Assembly: GCF_017571495.1 (NCBI RefSeq)
Contig: NZ_JAGETZ010000003.1
Coordinates: 186,001 to 250,000, forward strand
Source: Hymenobacter negativus
GTDB taxonomy: Bacteria > Bacteroidota > Bacteroidia > Cytophagales > Hymenobacteraceae
Direction: 5' to 3'
DNA length: 64,000 nucleotides
This document shows, piece by piece, positions 7,657-17,191 of the stretch. The translations under genes and the position numbers were made by a program. The notes beneath the pieces are model-generated. The model was not told the DNA's origin. It worked only from the letters and a program-made list of their open reading frames with translations, and searched no databases. The stretch's first letter is position 1; the number at the start of each line of letters is the position of its first letter.

Positions 7657-10293
7657 ATGACCCCTGAACACCAACGCTTGGCCGAAGCCAACGCCGGTTC
7701 CAAACCCTGGCGTAAATTCGGTCCCTATGTAGCAGAGCGCCAGTGGGGCACGGTGCGCGAAGACTACAGCGCCAACGGCGACGCCTGGAATTTTACCACT
7801 CACGACCAGGCCCGCAGCCGCGCCTACCGCTGGGGCGAGGAGGCCCTGGCCGGCTTCTGCGATGACCAGCAAACCATCTGCTTCGGTCTGGGGCTTTGGA
7901 ACGGGCAGGATGCCATTCTGAAAGAGCGCCTTTTTGGCCTGAGCAACCCTGAAGGAAACCACGGAGAGGACGTGAAGGAGGTGTATTACTACCTCGACGC
8001 CACGCCCACGCACTCTTACCAGCGGATGCTCTACAAGTACCCGCAGCACGCTTTCCCCTACGAGTGGCTGGTGAGCGAAAATGCTCGCCGCGACCGCAGC
8101 CGGCCTGAATTCGAGCTCATGGACACCGCCATGTTTCTCGAAAACCGCTACTTTGATGTGTTTGTGGAGTTTGCCAAAGCCGATGCCGAAGATATCCTCA
8201 TCCAGCTCACTATTGTGAACCGAGGGCCCGACCACACCACGTTGCACCTGCTGCCGCAGCTTTGGTTTCGCAATACGTGGGCCTGGGGTAACGATGAGTA
8301 TCGCCCCAAACTATCAGCTACTTCCGACAACCATCTCCACGCCGAGCACAAAGACCTGGGGGCTCTGACACTGTATTGCGACGAGCAGCCCAACCTGCTG
8401 TTCTGCGACAACAACACCAACAACGACCGCCTCTACAACGCGCCCTCCGACGAGCAGTTTTTCAAGGACGGCATCAACGACTACTTGCTGCACGGCCAGG
8501 CCGGCGCGGTGAATCCGGCGCGTACCGGCACCAAGGCCGCCGCGCATTACGAGCTAGCCATTGGCCCCGAAACCACCCGCGTGGTGCGCCTGCGCCTGGC
8601 CGCACCGGGCTTGGAAACCCCTTTTTCTACTTTCGACCAGACCCTGCGGCTGCGTCAGGCCGAGGCCGACCAGTTTTACCAGGTATTGCAAGCCGACCTG
8701 ACCGATGCCGATGCCCGCAACGTGCAGCGGCAGGCCTTTGCTGGTATGTTGTGGTGCAAGCAGTTCTATTACTACGACGTGCCGGTGTGGCTGAAGGGCG
8801 ACCCCGCTTTGCCACCTCCACCGCCCGAGCGCCTCGACGGCCGGAACGGCAGCGGCTGGCAGCACCTCAACAACCAGCACATCATCTCGATGCCCGATAC
8901 CTGGGAGTACCCCTGGTACGCGGCCTGGGACCTCGCTTTTCACTGCTTGCCGCTGGCCCAGCTCGATGCGGAATTCGCTAAGAATCAACTCCTGCTGTTG
9001 TGCCGCGACTGGTACATGCACCCCAATGGCCAACTGCCCGCCTACGAATGGAAGCTGGCCGATGTGAACCCGCCCGTGCATGCCTACGCCGTCTGGCGGG
9101 TGTTCAAAATCGACCAGAAAGCCCGGGGCGACGCCGGTGATGTCGCTTTTCTGGAAACCATTTTTCACCGCCTCCTGCTGAATTTTACCTGGTGGGTGAA
9201 CCGCAAGGACCGTGACGGCCGCAATATTTTCGAAGGCGGCTTCCTGGGGCTGGATAACATTGGGGTGTTCGACCGCTCGGCGCCGTTGCCCTACGGCGGC
9301 TACTTGGAGCAAGCCGATGGTACCGCTTGGGTGGCCATGTATGCGCTCAATATGATGCGCATCGCCCTGCAGCTCAGCCAGACCAACCCCGTGTATCAGG
9401 ACCTGGCCAGCAAATTCTTTGAGCACTTTCTGTACATCGCCGAGGCCATGACCAACGTGGCCAACGAGCACATGGACCTCTGGGACGACGAGGACGAGTT
9501 TTACTACGATGCCCTGAACACGCCCGACCGCGGCCACGAGCTACTGAAAGTCAGAAGTTTGGTTGGGCTAATTCCGCTGTTCGCGGTGGAAGTAATTGAC
9601 GAGGACTTGCTGACCAGCGCACCCAAGTTTCTGGAGCGCATGAACTGGTTTCTCGACAACCGACCCATCCTGGCCTCGCTGGTCTCGCGCTGGCAGGAAC
9701 CCGGCAAGGGGGCTCGCCACCTGCTTTCGCTGCTGCGGGGTCACCGCGTAAAGCGACTATTGGCCAGAATGCTGGACGAGGCCGAATTCCTGTCGCCCTA
9801 CGGCGTGCGCAGCCTGTCGCGCTACCACGCGACGCACCCATTCATCTTCCGCGGCACCGAAACCCAGTTCACGGTAAACTACGAGCCGGCCGAGTCGCAA
9901 ACCAGCCTCTTCGGTGGCAACAGCAACTGGCGTGGCCCCATCTGGATGCCCATGAACTTCATGCTCATCGAGTCGCTCCAGCGCTTTCATCACTACTACG
10001 GCGACGACTTTAAGGTGGAATACCCCACCAATTCCGGCCAGACGGTGACCTTGCTCGAAGTAGCCGACGCGCTGACGACGCGCCTCACCAAGCTCTTCCT
10101 GCGCGACCCCGAAACCGGCCGCCGCGCTTGCTTTGGCGACGACAAGCAGTTGCAAAACGACCCCCATTTCCGCGACTATCTCTGGTTTCACGAGTATTTC
10201 CACGGCGACAATGGCCACGGCCTCGGCGCCAGCCACCAAACCGGTTGGACGGGCCTTATTGCCAAACTTCTGCAGCCACGCAGTGGAAGCTAA
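7657..10293 (+). CDS. GH63-like (MGH1-type) glucosidase
   Basis: This 878-residue protein has the architecture of bacterial glucosidases related to mannosyl-oligosaccharide glucosidase: an N-terminal beta-rich region with LGLWNGQDAILKERLFGLS, then a large (alpha/alpha)6 barrel containing YPWYAAWDLAFHCLPLAQ, GGFLGLDNIGVFDRS and NWRGPIWMPMNFMLIESLQR. The C-terminus carries GASHQTGWTGLIAKLL, typical of the family. There is no signal peptide, so it is probably cytoplasmic and hydrolyses imported glucosides or storage oligosaccharides. It sits downstream of an SDR that could oxidise glucose. The start at 7657 is the first Met in frame. Family firm; exact linkage specificity unknown. Confidence 0.85.
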   Translation: MTPEHQRLAEANAGSKPWRKFGPYVAERQWGTVREDYSANGDAWNFTTHDQARSRAYRWGEEALAGFCDDQQTICFGLGLWNGQDAILKERLFGLSNPEGNHGEDVKEVYYYLDATPTHSYQRMLYKYPQHAFPYEWLVSENARRDRSRPEFELMDTAMFLENRYFDVFVEFAKADAEDILIQLTIVNRGPDHTTLHLLPQLWFRNTWAWGNDEYRPKLSATSDNHLHAEHKDLGALTLYCDEQPNLLFCDNNTNNDRLYNAPSDEQFFKDGINDYLLHGQAGAVNPARTGTKAAAHYELAIGPETTRVVRLRLAAPGLETPFSTFDQTLRLRQAEADQFYQVLQADLTDADARNVQRQAFAGMLWCKQFYYYDVPVWLKGDPALPPPPPERLDGRNGSGWQHLNNQHIISMPDTWEYPWYAAWDLAFHCLPLAQLDAEFAKNQLLLLCRDWYMHPNGQLPAYEWKLADVNPPVHAYAVWRVFKIDQKARGDAGDVAFLETIFHRLLLNFTWWVNRKDRDGRNIFEGGFLGLDNIGVFDRSAPLPYGGYLEQADGTAWVAMYALNMMRIALQLSQTNPVYQDLASKFFEHFLYIAEAMTNVANEHMDLWDDEDEFYYDALNTPDRGHELLKVRSLVGLIPLFAVEVIDEDLLTSAPKFLERMNWFLDNRPILASLVSRWQEPGKGARHLLSLLRGHRVKRLLARMLDEAEFLSPYGVRSLSRYHATHPFIFRGTETQFTVNYEPAESQTSLFGGNSNWRGPIWMPMNFMLIESLQRFHHYYGDDFKVEYPTNSGQTVTLLEVADALTTRLTKLFLRDPETGRRACFGDDKQLQNDPHFRDYLWFHEYFHGDNGHGLGASHQTGWTGLIAKLLQPRSGS

Positions 10294-10341
10294 CTGATGG
10301 CAGTAAGGCGTCAGTAGATAGCAACGCTGTTTTATATCTCT

Positions 10342-10393
10342 AGGCCCCGGCGGGGTGGCATTTTCCTTCGGGGGTGCTGCCTCGCCGGGGCCT
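10342..10393 (+). terminator. Hairpin after the glucosidase gene
   Basis: An 11-bp perfect stem (AGGCCCCGGCG at 10342-10352 with its complement at 10383-10393) encloses a 30-base loop, about 50 bp after the stop codon. There is no good T-run, so factor-independent termination is uncertain. Confidence 0.5.
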
Positions 10394-10493
10394 CATCGCG
10401 TTCTATTGTCTGTTGCTGCAATAGCTAGCACCGCTGGGATACTGGAGTATTGTACGCGGTCCGGTTGAATCGCGCCAGCGGAGTACGGGTGAG

Positions 10494-10559
10494 CAGGGTA
10501 TGCTACAAGTTGGCCTGGTACATTTTTTTTTGTACCAGGCCAACTTGTAGCATACCCTG
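10494..10559. repeat. Perfect 29-bp hairpin with an eight-T loop
   Basis: Bases 10494-10522 are the exact reverse complement of 10531-10559, separated only by eight T. The stem has ordinary base composition, so its perfection is not a low-complexity effect. It lies in a gene-free region between the glucosidase and the GH16 gene. Confidence 0.9.
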
Positions 10560-11040
10560 TTGCAGAGCGGTTACGGTTTGGGCTCTTCCCCAGCCTGCTT
10601 AATTATGGCTTACACTTATACTCTTCGTAAACAATTGTCTCTGACGACAAGTGAAATTGTGTCTGGGATTTATTATGTGAAAGGCCTTGGTCAGCTTGAT
10701 TCAATCAGCAAACGAGTGTACATAATTTTGGCATTTGCTGGTTAGGCCGTTGTTTTTTAGGGTAGGAGAGGAGGAAAACGGCTTTGCCGATGGGAGGCTG
10801 GGAGGCTTGCAAAAAATGAAATATGGTTGTGAGGTAAGCGTATGTAGCGGTTGAAGCGAGGTCTGAAAAAGGGCTTTATCAAACGATTGTGGCCACTTTT
10901 TGACTTCCATTTTCCTCACCTTTGGCAGGTTGCTCTACCGCATCACAGCTGAATTGGGCAGGCTCATCGGCCGGTGAGTGCTGGCCTCTGGGTGAAGCAG
11001 CGCAAGTCTTTCCTATCCACTCACAACCAAACCCACCATC
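10560..11040. other. Gene-free upstream region of the GH16 gene
   Basis: About 480 bp with only short, unconvincing frames (about 61 codons on plus at 10560, about 72 on minus at 10701-10919). A TAnnTTTG match (TAATTTTG at 10723-10730) is a possible -7 element for the GH16 transcript, but no matching -33 box is clear and it is about 310 bp from the start codon. Confidence 0.35.
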
Positions 11041-14000
11041 ATGGCGCTACACCTTACCACACCCGTGGTTCGTCGGCAACACAGGCTGACGTTGCTGCTA
11101 AGTTTAAGTCTGCTTGCCCTCCTGCTGCCCACCCGCGGCTGGGCCCAATGCAACCAGCTGGTCTGGTACGACGAGTTCAACACCGCGGCCCTCGACACAA
11201 CCAAGTGGAAAGTAATTGTGGGCGACGGCTGCCCGACACTGTGTGGTTTCGGCAATGCCGAGCTGCAAAACTACCGTGCCCAAAACCTCGTGGTAGGTGG
11301 TGGCAACCTGACCATCAACACCAGATTGGAAACCACTACGGCGCCCAGCGGCAATACGTACCAGTACAGCTCGGGCAAGATTGAATCGAAAGTAGCCGGC
11401 CTGGGCAAGCTCCAAACCTTCAAGTACGGCCGCATTGAAGCGCGTATGCAACTACCCTCGGCAGGGGGCATCTGGCCCGCGTTCTGGATGCTGGCCGACC
11501 CCAGCAACTGGCCCTACACGGGCGAAATCGACATCATGGAGGCCAAGCACAAGAACCCGAATTCAGTGACGGGCACGGCCATTGGCAACGCGGGCGGCGG
11601 CAACCCCTACTTCGCCAGTCGCACCTATTCCGCCGGCGTCGATTTGTCGACCGGCTTCCACGTGTATGCCCTCGAATGGGGACCGGATGTGCTGCGCTTC
11701 TACGTGGATGGCAACCTCTACAACACCGTGACGCCGCAGACGGCAGCCGGCGCGTTTCCCTTCAACGACAACCAGTTTTACCTGATTCTCAACGCGGCGG
11801 TGGGTGGCCCCGGCTCGGGTTACACCGGCTATATTCAGCCCACGCCCGGCGACTACCCGACGCAAACGCTGGTCGACTACGTGCGGGTTTATAAGGGGAC
11901 CTATAACTACGCCGTCATTGGTGATGGGGCGGTGTACCAGAACGAGCAGTACAAGAACTACCGCATTGATGCCATCGCTGGGGCTGCTTACAACTGGACA
12001 GTACCGGCTGGCGCCAGCATTGTGAGCGGGCAGGGCACCAACACCATTTCGGTGAACTGGGGCACCACCGCCGGCAACGTGGCCGTGACCGTGACCACCT
12101 CGGGCTGCACCACCAACACCTACACCAAAGCCGTGACCATGAGCCCGGCATTGACGGTAGAGAAGGTGTTCGAGGACTTCCAAAGCAACCGTTTCCTGAC
12201 CTACGGCACCCGCACCGGCACGCTCACGCAGGCCGTGGCAAACCCCGGCTCAGCGGCGCCCAATACCTCGACGGCAGTGGGCCGATATGTGCGCAACCCC
12301 TCCGAAACCTACGACGTGATGTACGTGCAGGGCCTGACCGTCGGGAACGCCAACGATTTTGCGCAGGGTCGGAAGAAAGTGTACGTCGATGTGTATTCGA
12401 GTGCTCCGGTGGGCAGCCGCGTTACCATGCAGTTTGAGAACGGAGCAGTCACCACTGCGACCAACTTCCCCCTGGGCCGGCACAGTTCCTATAAAGCCTT
12501 CACCACCCGGCAAAATGCCTGGGAAACGCTGGAGTTCGACTACGAGCAGACCATTGATGCGGGCACCAGCATCTTCGCCATCAACAACGTAGCCTTCCTC
12601 TTTGAGCCGGGTCTGAATACGGCCAACACGTTTTACTTCGACAACGTGCAGGTGAAAACCATGCCCACGCCGCCCACTGTGGCCACCGATGTGCTGGAAA
12701 ACTACGACGGCACCAGCCGCATCAGCTACGACGCCGCTATTACCAACGGCACTTACACGGCCAACTTTGCGAATCCTTCGGCCACGGGCGTAAACACCTC
12801 GGCCCACGTCGCCAAGTACGTGCGCAACAGCACGCAAACCTACGATGTGTTATTTTTCAACGCCGGCCCTCCCGGCACGGTCATCACCGATGCTGGCAAG
12901 TTCAAGGACCAGACCTACCAGCTGCAGCTCGACCTCTACACCGATGCGCCGGTGGGCACCACGGTGCGCATCACACTGCAAAACAAAGCGGCGGCTGCGC
13001 CCACGGGTAGCTACCCGGCCGGCCGCAACAGCACCTACCTCGCCCAGACCACGGTGCAAAACGGCTGGCAAACCCTAACCCTGAGCTTCGACACCTCGCC
13101 TGATGCGGGAACCTCCAATCTGGCCATCGACCAACTGGCGGTGCTGTTCAACGGCAACACGAACACCGGCAACACCTACTACCTCGACAATTTGAAGGTA
13201 ATCAAGCACGTAGCTGACCCCACCTATACAGCCGGGACGCTCTATGAAGACTACCAGGCAACCCACAACATCAGCTACCAAACCGCCAACGGCACCTACC
13301 AGGCCACGCAGGCCAATCCTTCGGCCACCGGTATCAATACCTCCAGCAGCGTGGGCAAGTACACCCGTAATGCGGCCTCGACCTACGACGCGCTGACCTT
13401 CGCCAGCGCCGCCGTGAAAGACGGTGGCCTGTTCAAAACCGGCGATAAAGTGTTTGCCATGGACGTGTACACCTCCGCGCCGGTCGGTACGGTGATTTCG
13501 TGGCAATTGGAAAGTAGTGCAGCTTCACTGCCAGGTAATTACCCGGCCGGCCGGCACAGCATCTACCAGTCGGTGGTGCGGCAGACCAATACCTGGCACA
13601 CGCTCACGTTCACCTACGCCAGCACGCCCGATGGCAGCACCACCGACGTCAGTGTCGACCGCATTGTGTTCCTGTTCGCGCCAAACTCGACCGGGGGCGA
13701 CGTGTACTACTTCGACAACCTGCGCAGCCTGAACAAAGTGGGCACTGCACCCACCAACGTGGCCCCAACCGTCAGCCTGACTTCGCCCGCCAGCGGGGCC
13801 ACTTTCACTGCCCCCGCCAGTATCACCATCAGCGCCAATGCGGCTGATTCCGATGGCACGGTTTCGAAAGTTGATTTCTACAACGGGGCCACGCTGCTGA
13901 ACAGCGACACCACAAGCCCTTACAGCTACACCTGGACTGGTGTGGCCGCCGGTACCTACTCCATTACGGCCAAAGCCACCGATAACAGTGGTGCGGTCAC

Positions 14001-15318
14001 TACCTCAACCGCTGTCAGTGTGACAGTTAGTCCGGCTGCTACGGGACAGGCCATTCCGGGCACTATTCAGGCCGAGAGCTACTCGGCCATGTTGGGCATC
14101 CAAACCGAAACCACCACCGATACCGGCGGCGGCCTGAACGTAGGATACATTGATGCCGGCGACTACCTGGACTACGCGGTGAACGTAGCCACGGCCGGCA
14201 CCTACACCGTGGGCTTCCGGGTGGCCAGCCTGTCGGGCGGCGGCCAGGCGCAACTGCGCAATAGCGCGGGCACTACCTTGGGCAGCGTTGCCATCGGTGC
14301 AACGGGCGACTGGCAAACCTGGCAGACTGTCAACACCACCGTCACGCTAACGGCTGGTGCTCAAACCCTGCGCGTATACGCCGCTGCCGGAGGCTGGAAC
14401 CTCAACTGGATTTCGTTCGCCACTGCTGCTACCAACGCTGCCCCAACCGTCAGCCTGACCTCACCGGCTAATGGTGCCACCTCCACGGCCCCGTCCAGTA
14501 TCACCATCAGTGCCAATGCGACTGATACCGACGGCACGGTTAGCTCGGTGGCTTTCTACCAGGGCACCACTTTGCTGAACACCGACACTACTGCTCCCTA
14601 CAGCTACAGCTGGACGAACGTGGCGGCCGGAACCTATTCCATTACGGCCAAAGCCACCGATAACGCCGGTGCGGTTACGACTTCGGCTGTTGTCAGCGTC
14701 ACCGTCAGCACTGCCCAGGCCGGCACGTATTGCGCCACCACCACCGACTTCAGCTATGGCGCGGTGAGCAGCGGCGGCAACGTGACGTTCACCTTCCATC
14801 CCCTTGGTGCCACTGTGGGCGGGAACCTGGCCATCCTCTACCTGCGGGCGGGTACTACGGGCACGTACCCCGGCTACACGATGACCAAGAACACTGCCGG
14901 CGATTTTACCTACACCCTGGCCTTGGCCACCGGCACGCTCACCAATCTGTACTTCACCTACCAGTATGGTGCCGGCGGCCCCGAACGCAACACCGCGGCC
15001 ACGCCTTTCACTTACACTGCGGGCGCGGCCTGCACCCAGGCTCGTGGTGTGCTGGCTACGGTTGCAACTTCCAGTGGCCTCGTAGCCGGTGCAGCCTACC
15101 CGAACCCCGTCACCAACCAGCTTACGGTAGAGTTGCGTGGCACTTCGGCGCATAGCCTCACGCTCCGCGACTTGCGCGGAGCTGTGGTACGGGAATTGGC
15201 CGTCGAAGCCGGCCGCCCCAGCACTGCCCTCAACCTGAGTAAGCTTGCTGCCGGCGTCTACCTGCTCACCATTAGCAGCGCTGAGGGCCAGGAAGTACGC
15301 AAGATTGTGAAGGAATAG
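11041..15318 (+). CDS. Secreted modular GH16 beta-glucanase with T9SS sorting domain
   Basis: This 1425-residue secreted enzyme starts with a signal peptide ending near GWAQ. A GH16 catalytic domain spans about residues 36-290, with the catalytic motif EIDIME (Glu162 nucleophile, Asp164, Glu167 acid/base), typical of laminarinase-type endo-beta-1,3(4)-glucanases. A PKD-like segment follows (about 291-370), then three homologous modules of about 180 residues (about 376-550, 551-727, 730-900), an Ig-like repeat (about 901-998), a CBM6-like module (about 1004-1128), a second near-identical Ig-like repeat (about 1130-1223), a small beta domain (about 1230-1333) possibly related to CBM56, and a T9SS type A sorting domain (AYPNPVTNQLTV to the C-terminus). 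It should act outside the cell or at its surface on beta-glucans. The three repeated modules are of unknown function. Confidence 0.9.
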   Translation: MALHLTTPVVRRQHRLTLLLSLSLLALLLPTRGWAQCNQLVWYDEFNTAALDTTKWKVIVGDGCPTLCGFGNAELQNYRAQNLVVGGGNLTINTRLETTTAPSGNTYQYSSGKIESKVAGLGKLQTFKYGRIEARMQLPSAGGIWPAFWMLADPSNWPYTGEIDIMEAKHKNPNSVTGTAIGNAGGGNPYFASRTYSAGVDLSTGFHVYALEWGPDVLRFYVDGNLYNTVTPQTAAGAFPFNDNQFYLILNAAVGGPGSGYTGYIQPTPGDYPTQTLVDYVRVYKGTYNYAVIGDGAVYQNEQYKNYRIDAIAGAAYNWTVPAGASIVSGQGTNTISVNWGTTAGNVAVTVTTSGCTTNTYTKAVTMSPALTVEKVFEDFQSNRFLTYGTRTGTLTQAVANPGSAAPNTSTAVGRYVRNPSETYDVMYVQGLTVGNANDFAQGRKKVYVDVYSSAPVGSRVTMQFENGAVTTATNFPLGRHSSYKAFTTRQNAWETLEFDYEQTIDAGTSIFAINNVAFLFEPGLNTANTFYFDNVQVKTMPTPPTVATDVLENYDGTSRISYDAAITNGTYTANFANPSATGVNTSAHVAKYVRNSTQTYDVLFFNAGPPGTVITDAGKFKDQTYQLQLDLYTDAPVGTTVRITLQNKAAAAPTGSYPAGRNSTYLAQTTVQNGWQTLTLSFDTSPDAGTSNLAIDQLAVLFNGNTNTGNTYYLDNLKVIKHVADPTYTAGTLYEDYQATHNISYQTANGTYQATQANPSATGINTSSSVGKYTRNAASTYDALTFASAAVKDGGLFKTGDKVFAMDVYTSAPVGTVISWQLESSAASLPGNYPAGRHSIYQSVVRQTNTWHTLTFTYASTPDGSTTDVSVDRIVFLFAPNSTGGDVYYFDNLRSLNKVGTAPTNVAPTVSLTSPASGATFTAPASITISANAADSDGTVSKVDFYNGATLLNSDTTSPYSYTWTGVAAGTYSITAKATDNSGAVTTSTAVSVTVSPAATGQAIPGTIQAESYSAMLGIQTETTTDTGGGLNVGYIDAGDYLDYAVNVATAGTYTVGFRVASLSGGGQAQLRNSAGTTLGSVAIGATGDWQTWQTVNTTVTLTAGAQTLRVYAAAGGWNLNWISFATAATNAAPTVSLTSPANGATSTAPSSITISANATDTDGTVSSVAFYQGTTLLNTDTTAPYSYSWTNVAAGTYSITAKATDNAGAVTTSAVVSVTVSTAQAGTYCATTTDFSYGAVSSGGNVTFTFHPLGATVGGNLAILYLRAGTTGTYPGYTMTKNTAGDFTYTLALATGTLTNLYFTYQYGAGGPERNTAATPFTYTAGAACTQARGVLATVATSSGLVAGAAYPNPVTNQLTVELRGTSAHSLTLRDLRGAVVRELAVEAGRPSTALNLSKLAAGVYLLTISSAEGQEVRKIVKE

Positions 15319-15366
15319 TGCGGCTGTGACTGCCTGATTGAGTCGGGCCAATACAATAAATTAATC

Positions 15367-15405
15367 AGGGGCTGCGAGACAATGTGTGGTTGTCTTGCAG
15401 CCCCT
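15367..15405 (+). terminator. Terminator hairpin after the GH16 gene
   Basis: A 16-bp stem with one wobble pair (15367-15382 with 15390-15405) and a 7-base loop lies about 50 bp past the stop. It is followed by TCTTA, only a weak T-tract. It separates the GH16 gene from the pyrimidine operon. Confidence 0.7.
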
Positions 15406-15463
15406 TCTTACATTGCTCCCGGCAAGTCCCACAAAAACAGGCGCCAAGCATCGCAATAGAAAA

Positions 15464-15471
15464 TATTTTTG
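15464..15471 (+). promoter_or_regulatory. Putative -7 promoter element of the pyrimidine operon
   Basis: TATTTTTG matches the Bacteroidota sigma-A -7 consensus TAnnTTTG and sits 75 bp before the first gene of the operon, just after a terminator. No clear -33 TTG partner is visible, so this is tentative. Confidence 0.4.
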
Positions 15472-15545
15472 CCGGAAACGATTGGGGAAGCATTTTCATA
15501 TCCCGCAAAACCCTTAGCTTGCACCCCGCTTAACATTAAGGTAAC

Positions 15546-17018
15546 ATGGAAGTCCAAACGTTGAAGTATCCGGCCATTCAGAACTACGTAGCTGGCCAGT
15601 CGGTAAATGATGCCCATACGGCCACCATGGACGTATTCAGCCCACTTTCCGGGCAATTGATTTCCACCGTGCCGTTGAGTGGAGCTGCCAGCCTCGATGC
15701 TGCCGTGCAGGCAGCCAAGGCAGCTTTTCCCTCGTGGTCGGCCATACCCATCAAGGAGCGGGTGCAGATTTTCTACCGCTACAAAACCCTGCTGGAACGT
15801 GACATGAAAGCCCTGGCCGACCTCGTGCGCGAGGAAAACGGCAAAACTTACGACGAGGCCCGCGCCGAAGTTGAAAAAGCCATTGAACTGACTGAGTTTG
15901 CCTGCTCGATGCCGCAGCTCATCCAAGGCGAATTTCTGGAAGTGAGCAAGGGCGTAGAAGCCCGCGCCGAGCGCAAGCCGCTGGGCGTTGTGGCCAGCAT
16001 CGCCCCCTTCAACTTCCCCAACATGGTGCCCCACTGGACTATCCCGAACGCCATCGTGCTCGGCAATACCATGATTTTGAAACCCTCGGAGCAAGTGCCG
16101 CTGAGCGCCGTAAAAATCGCCGAGCTACTGAAAGAAGCTGGCCTGCCTGACGGTGTGCTGAACGTGGTAAACGGCGACCGCGAAATTGTCGAAGCCATCT
16201 GTGACCACCCCGATATTCAGGCCGTAAGCTTTGTGGGGTCGACCAAAATCGCCAAAGTCGTATACATCCGCGCCACCAGCAACCTGAAGCGCTGCGTGGC
16301 CCTCGGAGGCGCCAAAAACCATCTCATGGTACTGCCCGACGCTCACCCCGAAATGACGGCCTCCAACGTGGCCGCCTCCATGTCGGGCTGTGCGGGCCAG
16401 CGCTGCATGGCTGGCTCCACCATGGTAGGAGTGGGGCCCGTCGATGACATTGTGGCCAAAATTGTGGAAGAAGCGAAGAAAATTGTGGCTGGCCAAAACC
16501 TAGGCTCCGTCATCAGCAAAGAAGCAAAGGCCCGCATCGAGCAACACATCACCGAAGCCGAAGCGGCCGGCGCCCAAGTCCTGCTCGACGGCCGTAACGC
16601 CGTGGTACCCGGCCACGAAGACGGCTACTACGTAGGCGCCACCGTCATCGACTACGTTACGCCCGACATGCGCATTGCCCAGGAAGAAGTCTTCGGCCCG
16701 GTGCTCGCCATCATGCGAACCAACACCCTAGACGAGGCATTGGCCATCGAAAACGCCAACCCCTACGGCAACGCCGCCGCCGTATTCACCAGCAGCGGCA
16801 GCAGCGCCCGCTATGTGATGGACCACGCCAACGCTGGCATGATAGGCGTGAACATCGGCGTCCCCGTGCCCCGCGAGCCCTTCTCCTTCGGCGGCTGGAA
16901 CGAGTCGAAATTCGGCGCCTGCGACATTACCGGCAAAAGCTCCATCGAATTCTGGACGCAGCTCAAGAAAACCACTACCAAGTGGAACCCGGAGTCACGG
17001 GTGAACTGGATGAGCTAG
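15546..17018 (+). CDS. mmsA: CoA-acylating (methyl)malonate-semialdehyde dehydrogenase
   Basis: This 490-residue aldehyde dehydrogenase matches the MmsA branch. It has the MmsA-type segments PFNFPNMVPHWTIPNAIVLG and KPSEQVPLSA, the NAD-site FVGSTKIA, and the catalytic Cys287 in GCAGQRCMAGS. These enzymes convert malonate or methylmalonate semialdehyde with CoA and NAD+ to acetyl-CoA or propionyl-CoA plus CO2. Here it is the first gene of the operon and the last step of uracil/thymine degradation, taking the semialdehyde from the downstream aminotransferase. The length is normal for the family. The start at 15546 is the first Met. An inverted-repeat element separates it from the next gene. Confidence 0.92.
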   Translation: MEVQTLKYPAIQNYVAGQSVNDAHTATMDVFSPLSGQLISTVPLSGAASLDAAVQAAKAAFPSWSAIPIKERVQIFYRYKTLLERDMKALADLVREENGKTYDEARAEVEKAIELTEFACSMPQLIQGEFLEVSKGVEARAERKPLGVVASIAPFNFPNMVPHWTIPNAIVLGNTMILKPSEQVPLSAVKIAELLKEAGLPDGVLNVVNGDREIVEAICDHPDIQAVSFVGSTKIAKVVYIRATSNLKRCVALGGAKNHLMVLPDAHPEMTASNVAASMSGCAGQRCMAGSTMVGVGPVDDIVAKIVEEAKKIVAGQNLGSVISKEAKARIEQHITEAEAAGAQVLLDGRNAVVPGHEDGYYVGATVIDYVTPDMRIAQEEVFGPVLAIMRTNTLDEALAIENANPYGNAAAVFTSSGSSARYVMDHANAGMIGVNIGVPVPREPFSFGGWNESKFGACDITGKSSIEFWTQLKKTTTKWNPESRVNWMS

Positions 17019-17031
17019 GTTCAAACACCAG

Positions 17032-17163
17032 AACCTCACCCCCGGCCCCTCTGCCAAGTAGAGGGGAGCCTGACGTTTATTACGTTAGCAAACCCATTGA
17101 TTTTATTCAACGCGCATCTCCGGTGCCCCCTCTCCGCGGGAGAGGGGGTCAGGGGGTGAGGTT
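17032..17163. repeat. REP-like double hairpin, CCCTCTCC family, copy 1
   Basis: Outer arms AACCTCACCCCC (17032-17043) and its exact complement (17152-17163) enclose two further hairpins built on CCCCTCT/AGAGGGG and CCCCCTCTCC/GAGAGGGGG. It lies between mmsA and the aminotransferase gene and falls inside the spuriously extended upstream frame of the latter. It shares its core with the element at 18566-18680. Confidence 0.75.
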
Positions 17164-17191
17164 CCTCGCCCGCGCCGACTGCACCACCATC

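Noticed and set aside
10560..10919. Small open frames between the hairpin and the GH16 gene
   Set aside because: Residue composition is not protein-like, and the two candidates on opposite strands overlap each other.
16982..17191. Upstream extension of the class III aminotransferase
   Set aside because: It overlaps the end of mmsA and translates a REP-like element; the family N-terminus fits the start at 17192.
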